Shown here one piece after another: positions 1-8,431 of a DNA stretch of 64,000 nucleotides. The stretch is taken from the NCBI GenBank assembly GCA_046160545.1, contig JBJXGS010000245.1, forward strand, positions 1-64,000. Reading direction: 5' to 3'. The notes below the pieces were generated by a model. That model saw nothing but the letters and a program-made list of their open reading frames with translations. It did no database searches and was not told the DNA's origin. Positions within the stretch are counted from its first letter, which is position 1; each line of letters opens with the position of its first letter. The stretch is from JAEUOS01 sp046160545. GTDB taxonomy: Bacteria; Pseudomonadota; Gammaproteobacteria; Burkholderiales; JAEUOS01. The position numbers and the translations under genes were made by a program.

Positions 1-107
1 CCGGCCAGGCCCGCGCCGCGGCCCTCGACCTGGGTCAGGGCCTCAGCCGGAAAGGTCGACCCCGTCACGACATGGCCGAGGGTTTTTTGCAGTTCGCGTG
101 CATGCAT
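1..107 (-). CDS. 5' end of an unidentified protein gene (partial)
   Basis: An open frame of 35 codons runs off the left edge with no stop. The ATG at 105-107 follows a good ribosome-binding site (GGAGA, 6 nt upstream, plus-strand 111-116). Codon use is GC-rich like the neighbours. The product begins MHARELQKTLGHVVTG and then continues STFPAEALTQVEGRG. I do not recognise the family. It follows ftsZ but lies beyond a strong terminator, so it is either expressed by read-through or from a promoter I cannot see. lpxC, often found downstream of ftsZ, is not recognisable here. Confidence 0.55.
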   Translation of the reverse strand, partial: MHARELQKTLGHVVTGSTFPAEALTQVEGRGAGLA

Positions 108-119
108 GGGCTTCTCCAG

Positions 120-146
120 TAAAAAGCGCCGCCCGCAGGCGGCGCT
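120..146 (-). terminator. Intrinsic terminator of the dcw cluster, after ftsZ
   Basis: A perfect 9-bp stem (AGCGCCGCC / GGCGGCGCT, plus-strand 125-133 and 138-146) with a 4-nt loop. Read on the minus strand it is followed at once by TTTTTA. It lies 20 bp beyond the ftsZ stop codon. Confidence 0.9.
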
Positions 147-166
147 CAAGACAGCTACTGCGCCAA

Positions 167-1369
167 TCAGTCCGCTTGCTTGCGCAAAAAGGCCGGAATC
201 TCGTACTTTTCCATGCCCGCATTGGCCAGCGCCTCGACCTGCGCGCGCCGGTCGGCACGACCGGAGCGGAAAACCGCCGGTGTGTCGAGCGCGGTGTAGT
301 CGACCCCGGGCGGCTGGTCGAAGGGTGTGGCCACCGCGACGGCCAAGTTGTCGGTACCGGTACGCAGCATGGTCTGCGGCACCAGTTGCGGTTTGTCGCC
401 GCGCTTGGCCATGGCGCGCCCGAGGCCGGTGGCGACCACGGTCACGCGCAGCTTGTCGCCGATGGAGTCGTCGAATACAGCGCCGCAGATGACGTGCGCG
501 TCGGGGTCGGCGAAGGCCTTGATGGTCTCCATGACCTCGCGGTACTCCTTCATCTTGAGCGACTTCGAGGCGGTGATGTTGACCAGCACGCCGCGCGCGC
601 CGGTCAGGTCCACGCCTTCGAGCAGCGGGCTGGCCACGGCCTGTTCGGCGGCGATGCGCGCGCGATCCATGCCCTCGGCCCAGGCCGAACCCATCATGGC
701 CATGCCCATCTCGGCCATCACGGTCTTGACGTCCTCGAAGTCGACGTTGATGAGGCCGGGCTGGTTGATGATCTCCGAGATGCCGGCCACCGCATTGTGC
801 AGCACGTCATCGGCCGCCGCGAAGGCATCACCCATCTCGACGTCCTCGCCCAGGACTTCCATGAGCTTTTCGTTCAGGATCACGATCAGCGAATCGACAT
901 GCTGCGCCAGTTCCTGGATGCCGGCCTCGGCCGAGCGCATGCGCCGCCCGCCCTCGAAGAGAAAGGGCTTGGTCACGACGCCAACGGTGAGTATGCCCAT
1001 TTCCTTGGCGATCTCGGCCACCACCGGCGCCGCGCCGGTGCCGGTGCCGCCGCCCATGCCGGCGGTGATGAACACCATGTGCGCGCCATCCAGGGCTTCG
1101 ACGATGCGCTCGCGCTCGGAAAGCGCGAACTCGCGTCCGCGCTCCGGCCGCCCGCCCGCGCCCAGCCCGGTGCCACCGAGCTGGATCTGCGTGCCGGCCC
1201 CTGTGCGCGTGAGCACCTGCGCATCGGTGTTGGCGGCGATGAACTCCACGCCGCCGACCTCGCGTCGCATCATGTGGGCGATCGCGTTGCCGCCCGCACC
1301 CCCGACACCGATGACCTTGATGACCGTGCCGCTGGTCTCGGTCTCCAACACTTCGAATTTGTTGCCCAT
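167..1369 (-). CDS. ftsZ: Cell division GTPase FtsZ
   Basis: Tubulin-like GTPase that polymerises into the cytokinetic Z-ring at midcell. The 400-residue product has the glycine-rich nucleotide loop GVGGAGGNA near residue 21, the tubulin signature GGGTGTG at about 106-112, and the conserved C-terminal peptide EIPAFLRKQAD that binds FtsA and ZipA. The start is set at ATG 1367-1369 because AAAGGAG lies 9 nt upstream. In-frame ATGs further upstream (up to 1408) would only add a non-homologous leader. It is the last gene of the dcw cluster, separated from ftsA by a hairpin-rich 232-bp spacer and followed by a terminator. Confidence 0.97.
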   Translation of the reverse strand: MGNKFEVLETETSGTVIKVIGVGGAGGNAIAHMMRREVGGVEFIAANTDAQVLTRTGAGTQIQLGGTGLGAGGRPERGREFALSERERIVEALDGAHMVFITAGMGGGTGTGAAPVVAEIAKEMGILTVGVVTKPFLFEGGRRMRSAEAGIQELAQHVDSLIVILNEKLMEVLGEDVEMGDAFAAADDVLHNAVAGISEIINQPGLINVDFEDVKTVMAEMGMAMMGSAWAEGMDRARIAAEQAVASPLLEGVDLTGARGVLVNITASKSLKMKEYREVMETIKAFADPDAHVICGAVFDDSIGDKLRVTVVATGLGRAMAKRGDKPQLVPQTMLRTGTDNLAVAVATPFDQPPGVDYTALDTPAVFRSGRADRRAQVEALANAGMEKYEIPAFLRKQAD

Positions 1370-1525
1370 GTTCACCATCTCCTTTATTGATATTTCACTC
1401 ATCATCAAGGCCTAGAAATTCGGGGCTGCCGGCTATCTGGGCGCGCACATGGCCGCCCGAGCCGATAACCCCCAATCCCCAGCCCTCCTCTACGAACACA
1501 CCTGCCCTTCCGTAGCCTTTTCCTT

Positions 1526-1598
1526 CCGGAATCGTCCGGCTGTGCCGGCGATTCCGGACAAATCAGTCCGGGCAAAAGTAGGTTTGTACTTTTGCCCG
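1526..1598 (-). promoter_or_regulatory. Three consecutive hairpins between ftsA and ftsZ
   Basis: The 1370-1601 spacer holds three inverted repeats. Hairpin A is 1526-1540 / 1544-1557 (15 and 14 nt arms, one bulge, 3-nt loop). Hairpin B is 1554-1559 / 1566-1571 (perfect 6 bp). Hairpin C is 1569-1580 / 1587-1598 (perfect 12 bp, 6-nt loop), a few bases after the ftsA stop. B overlaps A and C, so alternative foldings compete. No T-run follows on the minus strand, so this does not look like a simple terminator. It could be an mRNA processing or stability element, an attenuator, or a REP-like repeat. Confidence 0.6.
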
Positions 1599-1601
1599 CT
1601 C

Positions 1602-2840
1602 TCAAAAATTCCCCTGAAACCAGGTCTTCATGCGTCCTGCGATGTTGCGTATCGAGCCGCTTTTCTCGGCCACGCGGCCCTGGTGCGTGCGCTGCATCAA
1701 TCCCTCCTGCAACAGTCCCAGCGCGGTGGCAAAGCGCGGACCGCGCACCACGTCGGCCAGGCTGCCCTCGTAGCGCGGCGAGCCGATGCGCACCGGCATC
1801 GAGAACATCTGCTCGCCCAGTTCGACCATGCCGGGCAACGCCGCCGACCCGCCTGTCAGGACGATGCCCGAGGACAAGAGCTCCTCAAAGCCTGACTCGC
1901 GCAGGGATTTCTGCACCAGCTCGAACAACTCCTGCACGCGCGGCTCGATGACCGCGGCCAGCGCCTGGCGCGACATGCTGCGCGGGCCGCGCTCGCCGAT
2001 GCCGGGAACGTCGATCATCTCGGATTCGCCCGCCAGGCGCTGCAAGGCGACGCCGTGGCGGATCTTGATTTCTTCGGCTTCACCGGTCGGGGTGCGCAGC
2101 GCCATCGCGATGTCGTTGGTGACCTGGTCGCCGGCGATCGGAATCACAGCCGTATGGCGTATCGCGCCGCCGGTGAAGACCGCCACATCGGTGGTGCCGC
2201 CACCGATGTCGATCAGGGCGACGCCGAGTTCCTTTTCATCGTCCGACAGCACCGCGAGGCTGGAAGCCAGAGGCTGCAGGATCAGGTCGTTCACCTCCAG
2301 TCCGCAGCGGCGCACGCACTTGACGATGTTCTGCGCCGCCGAGACCGCGCCGGTGACGATGTGCACCTTGACTTCCAGGCGCATGCCGCTCATCCCCAGG
2401 GGTTCGCGCACGTCCTCCTGGCCATCGATGATGAACTCCTGGTTGAGGATGTGCAGGATCTGCTGCTCGGTCGGGATATTGACCGCACGCGCGGTCTCGA
2501 TGACGCGGTCGATGTCGAACTGCGTCACCTCGCGATCCTTGATCGCGACCATGCCGTGCGAGTTGAAACTCTTGATGTGACTGCCGGCGATGCCGGTGTA
2601 GGCGCGCGTGATTTTGCAGTCGGCCATCAGCTCGGCCTCTTCGAGCGCACGCTGGATCGACTCGACGGTCTTCTCGATGTTGACCACCACGCCCTTCTTG
2701 AGGCCTTCGGAGGCGTGGCTGCCGGTGCCGATGATCTGCATGCGATTTTCAGGCGTCAGCTCGGCCACGATCGCCACCACCTTGGAGGTGCCGATATCGA
2801 GCCCGACGATCAGGTCCTTCGCATCCCGGTTCTTGCCCAT
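1602..2840 (-). CDS. ftsA: Cell division protein FtsA
   Basis: Actin-like ATPase that tethers FtsZ to the inner membrane and recruits late division proteins. The product is 412 residues. Visible features are the phosphate-1 motif LIVGLDIGTSKV near the start, the phosphate-2 motif LIDIGGGTTDVAV in the middle, the adenosine motif GIVLTGGSAALPG, and a C-terminal amphipathic membrane-targeting helix (RNIAGRMKTWFQGNF). Start ATG is 2838-2840, preceded by a purine-rich AGGAGACAAGGGA stretch. Longer in-frame readings into ftsQ are not homologous. It lies 22 bp after ftsQ. Confidence 0.95.
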   Translation of the reverse strand: MGKNRDAKDLIVGLDIGTSKVVAIVAELTPENRMQIIGTGSHASEGLKKGVVVNIEKTVESIQRALEEAELMADCKITRAYTGIAGSHIKSFNSHGMVAIKDREVTQFDIDRVIETARAVNIPTEQQILHILNQEFIIDGQEDVREPLGMSGMRLEVKVHIVTGAVSAAQNIVKCVRRCGLEVNDLILQPLASSLAVLSDDEKELGVALIDIGGGTTDVAVFTGGAIRHTAVIPIAGDQVTNDIAMALRTPTGEAEEIKIRHGVALQRLAGESEMIDVPGIGERGPRSMSRQALAAVIEPRVQELFELVQKSLRESGFEELLSSGIVLTGGSAALPGMVELGEQMFSMPVRIGSPRYEGSLADVVRGPRFATALGLLQEGLMQRTHQGRVAEKSGSIRNIAGRMKTWFQGNF

Positions 2841-2862
2841 GGGTCCCTTGTCTCCTGCTTGT

Positions 2863-3711
2863 CTATTCGCGCCGGCGTGGCTTGGCGGCCGCCGCGCGCT
2901 GGCGTTGTCCTGCCGCGGCCCGTGCACCGCGCGTCGCAGCCGGTTCGACCTGGGCCATTGCGCGCAGCGCCGGCACGCGCAGCGCGAAACCATTGGGGTA
3001 GCGCAAATCGACGACCTCGATGCGCGCTGCGAGCGCGCCGACCGTGGCGGCGTAATTGGCGACAAAGCGGTCCAGCCGGGACAGCACGCTCGAGCCGGGC
3101 TGCTCGCGTCCCAGTTCAAGGACCAGTCCGTCGGCAACGCGCACACTCCAGGCCTGGCGCGCCGACAGCGACAGCACCCTGACCTCCTTGCCAACCTGCG
3201 CCAGGCGCTCGCGTACCTGCGCATAGCGGTGTGCCACGTCGGCCGCAGCGGCTTCCGGGCCGATCAGCAATGGCAGTCGCGCGCCGAGCTCGGCCTCGCC
3301 GGGTGCATCGAAGGCTTCACCCAGCACGCTGACGAATCGATTGCCCGCATCGTCGTTCCAGCGCGCCAGCGCGCGGTGTTCCTCGAGCGTCACCAGGAGA
3401 CGGTCCGGCCAGGCGCGACGCACGCTGACCGTGCGCACCCAGGGTTGCGACTCGAAGGCCGCGCGCGCAGCGCCCAGGTCGACGGTGAAGAGCGTGCCGG
3501 AAAGGCGCGGCAACACCGTGCGCGCCAGCGGCGCGACACTGACATGATCCAGCGTCTGGCCCGGCTGCGGCTGCACCACCACGCTCTTGATCGCGAACGC
3601 GGGCAGGCCGGCGACGGCGCGCAGCCCGGCCAATGCCAGCACGATCAGGGCCAGCATCACGCAGGCGCGCGTGAGTCGATTCAGAAAGAGAACGTCGTGC
3701 CAGAAACTCAT
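2863..3711 (-). CDS. ftsQ: Cell division protein FtsQ
   Basis: Bitopic inner-membrane divisome scaffold that links FtsA-FtsK to FtsB-FtsL. The 282-residue product has a short cytoplasmic N-terminus, one transmembrane helix (about residues 15-35), a POTRA domain beginning IKSVVV, and the FtsQ beta domain. The tail is rich in Arg and Ala. The start at ATG 3709-3711 overlaps the ddlB stop as ATGA, which supports translational coupling and this start choice. Confidence 0.92.
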   Translation of the reverse strand: MSFWHDVLFLNRLTRACVMLALIVLALAGLRAVAGLPAFAIKSVVVQPQPGQTLDHVSVAPLARTVLPRLSGTLFTVDLGAARAAFESQPWVRTVSVRRAWPDRLLVTLEEHRALARWNDDAGNRFVSVLGEAFDAPGEAELGARLPLLIGPEAAAADVAHRYAQVRERLAQVGKEVRVLSLSARQAWSVRVADGLVLELGREQPGSSVLSRLDRFVANYAATVGALAARIEVVDLRYPNGFALRVPALRAMAQVEPAATRGARAAAGQRQRAAAAKPRRRE

Positions 3712-4628
3712 CGCGCCGCCTGCAGGGTCTGCGCCAGGATCGCCACGCACAGATCCGCATAGGACATGCCTGCCTGGCGCGCCGCCATCGGCACCAGACT
3801 GTGGGTCGTCATTCCCGGCGCGGTGTTGACCTCGAGCAGGAACACCTGCCCGTCCGGCCGGCGCATCAGGTCGATGCGGCCCCAGCCCTGGCAACCGGGC
3901 AGGCGAAACGCGGCCAGCGCCAGATCCTTGAGGCGCGCCTCTTCGTCGGCGGGCAAACCACACGGGCACAGGTAACGCGTATCGTCGCTGAAGTACTTGT
4001 TCTGGTAGTCGTAGTTGCCCTGCGGCGCCTCGATGCGGATCAGCGGCAGCGCGGTGTCGCCGAGAATGCTCGCGGTGTATTCGGCGCCGGCGATGAATTC
4101 CTCGGCCAGCGCAATGTCGCGGTACTTGCGCGCCGCCAGTTCGTAGGCCGCCGGCAGCTGATCGACATGCGTGACCTTGGTCAGACCGAGGGTCGAGCCC
4201 TCGTTGGCCGGCTTGACGATCAAGGGCAGGCCCAGGTCGGTCGCCACCGCACCCCAGTCATCGCCGGATTCAAGAATGCGCCAGCGCGGAGTGGGAATGC
4301 CGGCCGAGGCCCAGATCATCTTGGTGCGCCACTTGTCCATGCCGATGGCCGACCCCAGCACGCCGGAGCCCGTGTACGGCAACCCCAGCATCGAGAGCGC
4401 ACCCTGCAGCGTGCCGTCCTCGCCACCGCGGCCGTGCAGCGCAATGAAGCAGCGCGCGAAGCCGTCGTCGCGCAGCTGGGCCAGATCGCGCTCTGCGGGG
4501 TCGAAGGCGTGGGCATCGATGCCACGTTCGCGCAGCGCCGCCAGCACGCCCTTTCCGCTCATGAGGGATATCTCGCGCTCGGCCGACGCACCGCCCATGA
4601 GCACCGCGACCCGGCCGAAATCGCTCAT
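3708..4628 (-). CDS. ddlB: D-alanine--D-alanine ligase
   Basis: Cytoplasmic ATP-grasp ligase that makes the D-Ala-D-Ala dipeptide added by MurF. The 306-residue protein shows the N-terminal GGASAEREIS motif (about 12-21), HGRGGEDG (65-72), the ATP-binding KPANEGSTLG segment, and the metal-binding EVNTAPGMT segment near the C-terminus. Length is typical. Its stop overlaps ftsQ and its start overlaps the murC stop, both as 4-bp ATGA junctions. Confidence 0.96.
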   Translation of the reverse strand: MSDFGRVAVLMGGASAEREISLMSGKGVLAALRERGIDAHAFDPAERDLAQLRDDGFARCFIALHGRGGEDGTLQGALSMLGLPYTGSGVLGSAIGMDKWRTKMIWASAGIPTPRWRILESGDDWGAVATDLGLPLIVKPANEGSTLGLTKVTHVDQLPAAYELAARKYRDIALAEEFIAGAEYTASILGDTALPLIRIEAPQGNYDYQNKYFSDDTRYLCPCGLPADEEARLKDLALAAFRLPGCQGWGRIDLMRRPDGQVFLLEVNTAPGMTTHSLVPMAARQAGMSYADLCVAILAQTLQAAR

Positions 4629-6013
4629 GCGGTCGCTCCCGTGAGCGCGCGCGGCACCCCGCCCACCGATCCGGCGCCCATGGTGATCACCACGTCGCCG
4701 TCGCGCGCGTACTTGCGCAGGGCCTCGGGCATGGCGGCGATCTCATCGACAAACACCGGCTCGATGCGCCCCGCCACCCGCACTGCGCGCGCCAGGGCGC
4801 GCCCGTCGGCGGCGACGATCGGCGCTTCGCCGGCCGGATAGACCTCGGCCAGGAGCAGCGCGTCGACCCCGGAAAGGACGCGCACGAAATCCTCGAAGCA
4901 GTCGCGCGTGCGCGTGTAGCGATGCGGCTGGAATGCCAGCACCAGGCGCCGCCCCGGGAAGGCGCCGCGCGCCGCCGCCAGGGTGGCCGCCATTTCGGCC
5001 GGGTGATGGCCGTAGTCGTCGATCAGGGTGAAGCTGCCGCCACCGGCCGCCGCGACCTCGCCGTGGCGCTGGAAGCGCCGGCCGACGCCCTTGAACTGCG
5101 CCAGCGCCGCGACGATGGCCGTATCAGCCACTCCGATCTCGCTGGCCACCGCGATGGCCGCCAGCGCGTTCTGCACGTTATGCACCCCGGGCAGGTTGAG
5201 CACGACCTCAAGGTCGGCGCGGCCCTCGCGGCGCGCCGTGAAGCGCATGCGACCCGCATCGGCCGTAACAGCCAGCGCGCGCACCTGCGCGTCCTCGGTC
5301 AGGCCGTAAGTGGTCACCGGTTTGCTGATCATGGGCATGATCTGCCGCACGGCCGCGTCGTCGGCGCACAGGATGGCGTTGCCGTAGAAAGGCAGGCGCT
5401 GCGTGAAATCGACAAAGGCCTGCTTGAGCCGTGCAAAGTCGTGCCCGTAGGTCTCCATGTGGTCGGCGTCGATGTTGGTCACCACCGCGATCACCGGTTG
5501 CAGGTTGAGGAACGAGGCATCCGATTCGTCGGCTTCGACGACGATGAATTCGCCCCGCCCCAGGCGCGCGTTCGCATCGGCCGAATTGAGGCGCCCGCCG
5601 ATGACGAAGGTCGGGTCGAGCCCGCCTTCGGCAAGCACGCTCGCCGTCAGGCTCGTGGTGGTGGTCTTGCCGTGCGTGCCGGCCACCGCGATCCCCTGCT
5701 TCAAGCGCATCAGTTCGGCCAGCATCAGCGCGCGCGGCACCACCGGAATGCGCCGCGCGCGCGCGGCCATGACCTCCGGGTTGGAAGCATTGACCGCCGT
5801 CGAGACCACCACCACGTCGGTGTCGGCGACGTGCGCGGCATCGTGGCCCAGCGCGATTGCGGCACCCAGGCCATGCAGACGCGCGGTTGCTGCGTTGGAT
5901 GACAGGTCCGAACCGCTCACCTTGTAGCCCAGGGTCAAGAGCACTTCCGCAATGCCGGACATGCCCGACCCGCCGATACCCACAAAGTGGATGCGCTTGA
6001 TCTTGTGTTTCAT
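4625..6013 (-). CDS. murC: UDP-N-acetylmuramate--L-alanine ligase
   Basis: First Mur ligase; it adds L-Ala to UDP-MurNAc using ATP in the cytoplasm. The 462-residue protein has the Rossmann-like GIGGSGMSG motif (12-20), the P-loop GTHGKTTTT (112-120), and the ligase ATP-binding and C-terminal domains (for example DDYGHHPAE). It sits between murG (4-bp overlap at the start) and ddlB (4-bp overlap at the end), the usual dcw order. Confidence 0.97.
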   Translation of the reverse strand: MKHKIKRIHFVGIGGSGMSGIAEVLLTLGYKVSGSDLSSNAATARLHGLGAAIALGHDAAHVADTDVVVVSTAVNASNPEVMAARARRIPVVPRALMLAELMRLKQGIAVAGTHGKTTTTSLTASVLAEGGLDPTFVIGGRLNSADANARLGRGEFIVVEADESDASFLNLQPVIAVVTNIDADHMETYGHDFARLKQAFVDFTQRLPFYGNAILCADDAAVRQIMPMISKPVTTYGLTEDAQVRALAVTADAGRMRFTARREGRADLEVVLNLPGVHNVQNALAAIAVASEIGVADTAIVAALAQFKGVGRRFQRHGEVAAAGGGSFTLIDDYGHHPAEMAATLAAARGAFPGRRLVLAFQPHRYTRTRDCFEDFVRVLSGVDALLLAEVYPAGEAPIVAADGRALARAVRVAGRIEPVFVDEIAAMPEALRKYARDGDVVITMGAGSVGGVPRALTGATA

Positions 6014-7173
6014 GCCCGTCCCGCCAGCGCGATGGTGGCGCGCGCCACTTCGGCCGCCGCTTCCGGTTTGGCGAAGGCGCGCGCCTTGGCGGCCATGGCC
6101 AGACAGTCCGCACGTGAAGTCTTCTCGAAGATCGCTGCCAGGCGCCGTACGTCGAGCTCCGCTTGCTTTACCAGCATGGCCGCACCGTGCCGCGACAGGA
6201 AGGCCGCGTTGGCGCTCTGATGGTCATCGACCGCGTGCGGATAGGGCACGAAGAGCGCGGCCACACCGGCGCACGCGACCTCGGCGACAGTCATGGCCCC
6301 GGCGCGGCAGACGACCAGATCAGCCTCCGCGTACGCTTCAGCCATGTCGTCGATGAAGGACTGGCATTCAGCCTCGACCCCGGCCGCGGAATACGCCGCC
6401 GTCAATTCAGCAAGATGGTCGCGTCCGGACTGGTGACGCATCACCGGACGCACCGCCATGCCAAGCAACGCGCAGGCGCTCGGCAGCAGCCGGTTCAATG
6501 CCTGCGCGCCCAGGCTGCCGCCCAGCACCAGGACGCGCAGGGGCCCGACGCGGCCGGCATAGCGCTCCGCCGGTGGCGCCAGCGCCGTGATTTCCGCGCG
6601 CACCGGATTGCCAACCCACTGCGCATTGGGCAGCGTGTCGGGGAACGCCGTCATGACGCGATCGGCCAGGCGCGCCAGCACGCGATTCGAGAGCCCGGCG
6701 ATCGCGTTCTGCTCGTGCAGCAGCAATCCGCGCCCCAAGAGCACGGCCATCATGCCGCCGGGAAAGGTGATGTAGCCACCGAATCCGATCACAGTCGCCT
6801 TGCGATGCCGCGCCAGGATCGCAAGCGACTGCGCAAACGCGACGATGAGGCGCAGCGGCAACAGGAATTTGGACACAAGGCCCTTGCCGCGCACGCCGGA
6901 AAAGTTGATCCACGCCATCTCGAAGCCGTGGCGCGGCACAAGGTCCGCCTCCAGCCCCGCCTTGCTGCCGATCCAGACCACGCGAAAGCCGGCCGCGGCA
7001 ACGCGCCGCGCCACTTCCAGTGCGGGGAAGACATGGCCGCCGGTGCCGCCAGCCATGACGATGACCACCGGCAGACGCGCGATGGTGTTGACCTCCTGCG
7101 CGGCACGGGTGAGGGTGTCCTGGTTGATCAAGACTTGAGCCCCCGCATCAGGCGGCGATTTTGGCTCCGGCAT
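6010..7173 (-). CDS. murG: Lipid II synthase MurG, with an extended N-terminus
   Basis: Peripheral inner-membrane GT28 glycosyltransferase that adds GlcNAc to lipid I to form lipid II. The first glycine loop MAGGTGGHVFPAL (about 40-52), the second loop GGSLGAQALN and the acceptor/donor segment PYPHAVDDHQ are present. From ATG 7173 the protein is 387 residues, about 28 residues longer at the N-terminus than typical MurG. An upstream GTG at 7203 would lengthen it further. Codons 5-13 lie in a 28-bp copy of the end of ftsW (7135-7162), so the extension may come from a local duplication. The true start is uncertain; no strong ribosome-binding site marks either candidate. Confidence 0.93.
   Translation of the reverse strand: MPEPKSPPDAGAQVLINQDTLTRAAQEVNTIARLPVVIVMAGGTGGHVFPALEVARRVAAAGFRVVWIGSKAGLEADLVPRHGFEMAWINFSGVRGKGLVSKFLLPLRLIVAFAQSLAILARHRKATVIGFGGYITFPGGMMAVLLGRGLLLHEQNAIAGLSNRVLARLADRVMTAFPDTLPNAQWVGNPVRAEITALAPPAERYAGRVGPLRVLVLGGSLGAQALNRLLPSACALLGMAVRPVMRHQSGRDHLAELTAAYSAAGVEAECQSFIDDMAEAYAEADLVVCRAGAMTVAEVACAGVAALFVPYPHAVDDHQSANAAFLSRHGAAMLVKQAELDVRRLAAIFEKTSRADCLAMAAKARAFAKPEAAAEVARATIALAGRA
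7135..7162. repeat. 28-bp direct repeat, copy in the murG 5' region
   Basis: The plus-strand sequence TTGAGCCCCCGCATCAGGCG plus GCGATTTT is identical to 7230-7257, 95 bp away. This copy lies inside the N-terminal extension of murG; the other encodes the end of FtsW. Confidence 0.9.
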
Positions 7174-7225
7174 GACTTGCGCTTCGCGAAAGTCAGCCTG
7201 CACCGAAATCGCCGGGCTGCCCGGA

Positions 7226-8431
7226 TCATTTGAGCCCCCGCATCAGGCGGCGATTTTCATAGTCAACGCGCAACAGGACTGCCAGTGCCACGCAATTCAT
7301 GACGATGCCCGACCCGCCGAAGCTCATCAGCGGCAGGGTCAGCCCCTTGGTCGGCAGTACGCCCATGTTGACGCCCATGTTGATGAGGGTCTGCATGCCC
7401 AGCCACAGCCCGATGCCTTGCGCGACCAGCGCGGCGAAGGTGCGCTCCAGCGCCAGCGCCTGCCTGCCGATGACGATCGCGCGGCGCACCAGCCAGAAGA
7501 ACATCAGGATGATGATCACCACCCCGATCAGTCCCAGTTCCTCGGCGATGACGGCCAGGAGAAAGTCGGTATGCGCCTCGGGCAGGTAGAAGAGTTTCTC
7601 GACGCTGCCGCCTAAGCCCACGCCGAACCACTCGCCGCGACCGAAGGCGATCAGCGCATGCGAGAGCTGGTAGCCGCGGCCGAAGGCGTCGCTCCACGGG
7701 TCCATGAAGCCGATGATGCGTTGACGACGGTAGTCGGAGACCGCAATCAGGAGTGCGAAGCTGGCCAGGAGCACCAGCAGCAGGCCGAAGAACAGCCGTG
7801 CGTTCATGCCACCCAGGAACAGGATGCCCATGGCAATGGCGACGATCACCACGAATGCACCCATGTCCGGCTGTCGCAGCAGCAGCCAGCCGACGAAAAC
7901 CATCGCCATCGCCATGGGCAGGAAGCCCTGCTTGAACGAGTGCATCACTGCCGCCTTGCGCACGGTGTAGTCGGCGGTGTAGAGGACCGCGAAGAGCTTC
8001 ACCAGCTCGGAAGGCTGCATGTTGAGGCCGGCCATCGAGATCCAGCGGCGCGCGCCGTTGACCTGCCGACCGATGCCCGGAATCAGCACCAGCACCAGCA
8101 GGACCACGCCGACTAAGAACAGCGGCAGGGCGAAGCGTTGCCAGGTTTCCATCGGCACGCGAAACGCCAGTACCGCTGCGATCGCCCCGGCGGCGAGCGA
8201 AATCGCATGCCGCAACAGGAAGTAGTAGGAGCGATAGCCGGTGAACTTGGAGCCTTCAGCGAATGCGATCGACGCCGAATACACCATCACCAGACCGATG
8301 GCGAGAAGCAGCACCCCGACCCAGAAGACGCCCTGGTCGAACTCGGCCATGCGCGCAGGCGCGCCGACGCGCGCCGCACCCGAGGTGCCGCGCAGCGCGC
8401 GCGCCGGTGGGCCGATGATCGCTTCAGACAT
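7226..8431 (-). CDS. ftsW: SEDS peptidoglycan glycosyltransferase FtsW
   Basis: Polytopic inner-membrane protein that polymerises lipid II at the septum together with FtsI. The 401-residue product has about ten transmembrane helices and SEDS hallmarks: the NGARRWI and QPSELVK segments, the DYRRQRI loop region, and the C-terminal LPLMSFGGSG motif. The start at ATG 8429-8431 follows a GGGGG stretch and overlaps the end of murD by 8 bp. A longer in-frame start at 8470 is less likely. The final codons are duplicated within murG. Confidence 0.94.
   Translation of the reverse strand: MSEAIIGPPARALRGTSGAARVGAPARMAEFDQGVFWVGVLLLAIGLVMVYSASIAFAEGSKFTGYRSYYFLLRHAISLAAGAIAAVLAFRVPMETWQRFALPLFLVGVVLLVLVLIPGIGRQVNGARRWISMAGLNMQPSELVKLFAVLYTADYTVRKAAVMHSFKQGFLPMAMAMVFVGWLLLRQPDMGAFVVIVAIAMGILFLGGMNARLFFGLLLVLLASFALLIAVSDYRRQRIIGFMDPWSDAFGRGYQLSHALIAFGRGEWFGVGLGGSVEKLFYLPEAHTDFLLAVIAEELGLIGVVIIILMFFWLVRRAIVIGRQALALERTFAALVAQGIGLWLGMQTLINMGVNMGVLPTKGLTLPLMSFGGSGIVMNCVALAVLLRVDYENRRLMRGLK
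7230..7257. repeat. 28-bp direct repeat, copy in the ftsW 3' end
   Basis: Identical to 7135-7162. On the minus strand it encodes the final FtsW residues (NRRLMRGLK) just before the stop at 7226-7228, so it is probably the parental copy. Confidence 0.9.

Noticed and set aside
98..1390. A 430-codon plus-strand ORF opposite ftsZ, and similar ones opposite murD, murE and mraY
   Set aside because: Frame-shadow effects of high-GC codon bias; the minus-strand genes are unambiguous.
7174..7203. Upstream GTG at 7203 as the murG start
   Set aside because: It would lengthen an already overlong N-terminus and has no clear ribosome-binding site; ATG 7173 preferred, though not proven.
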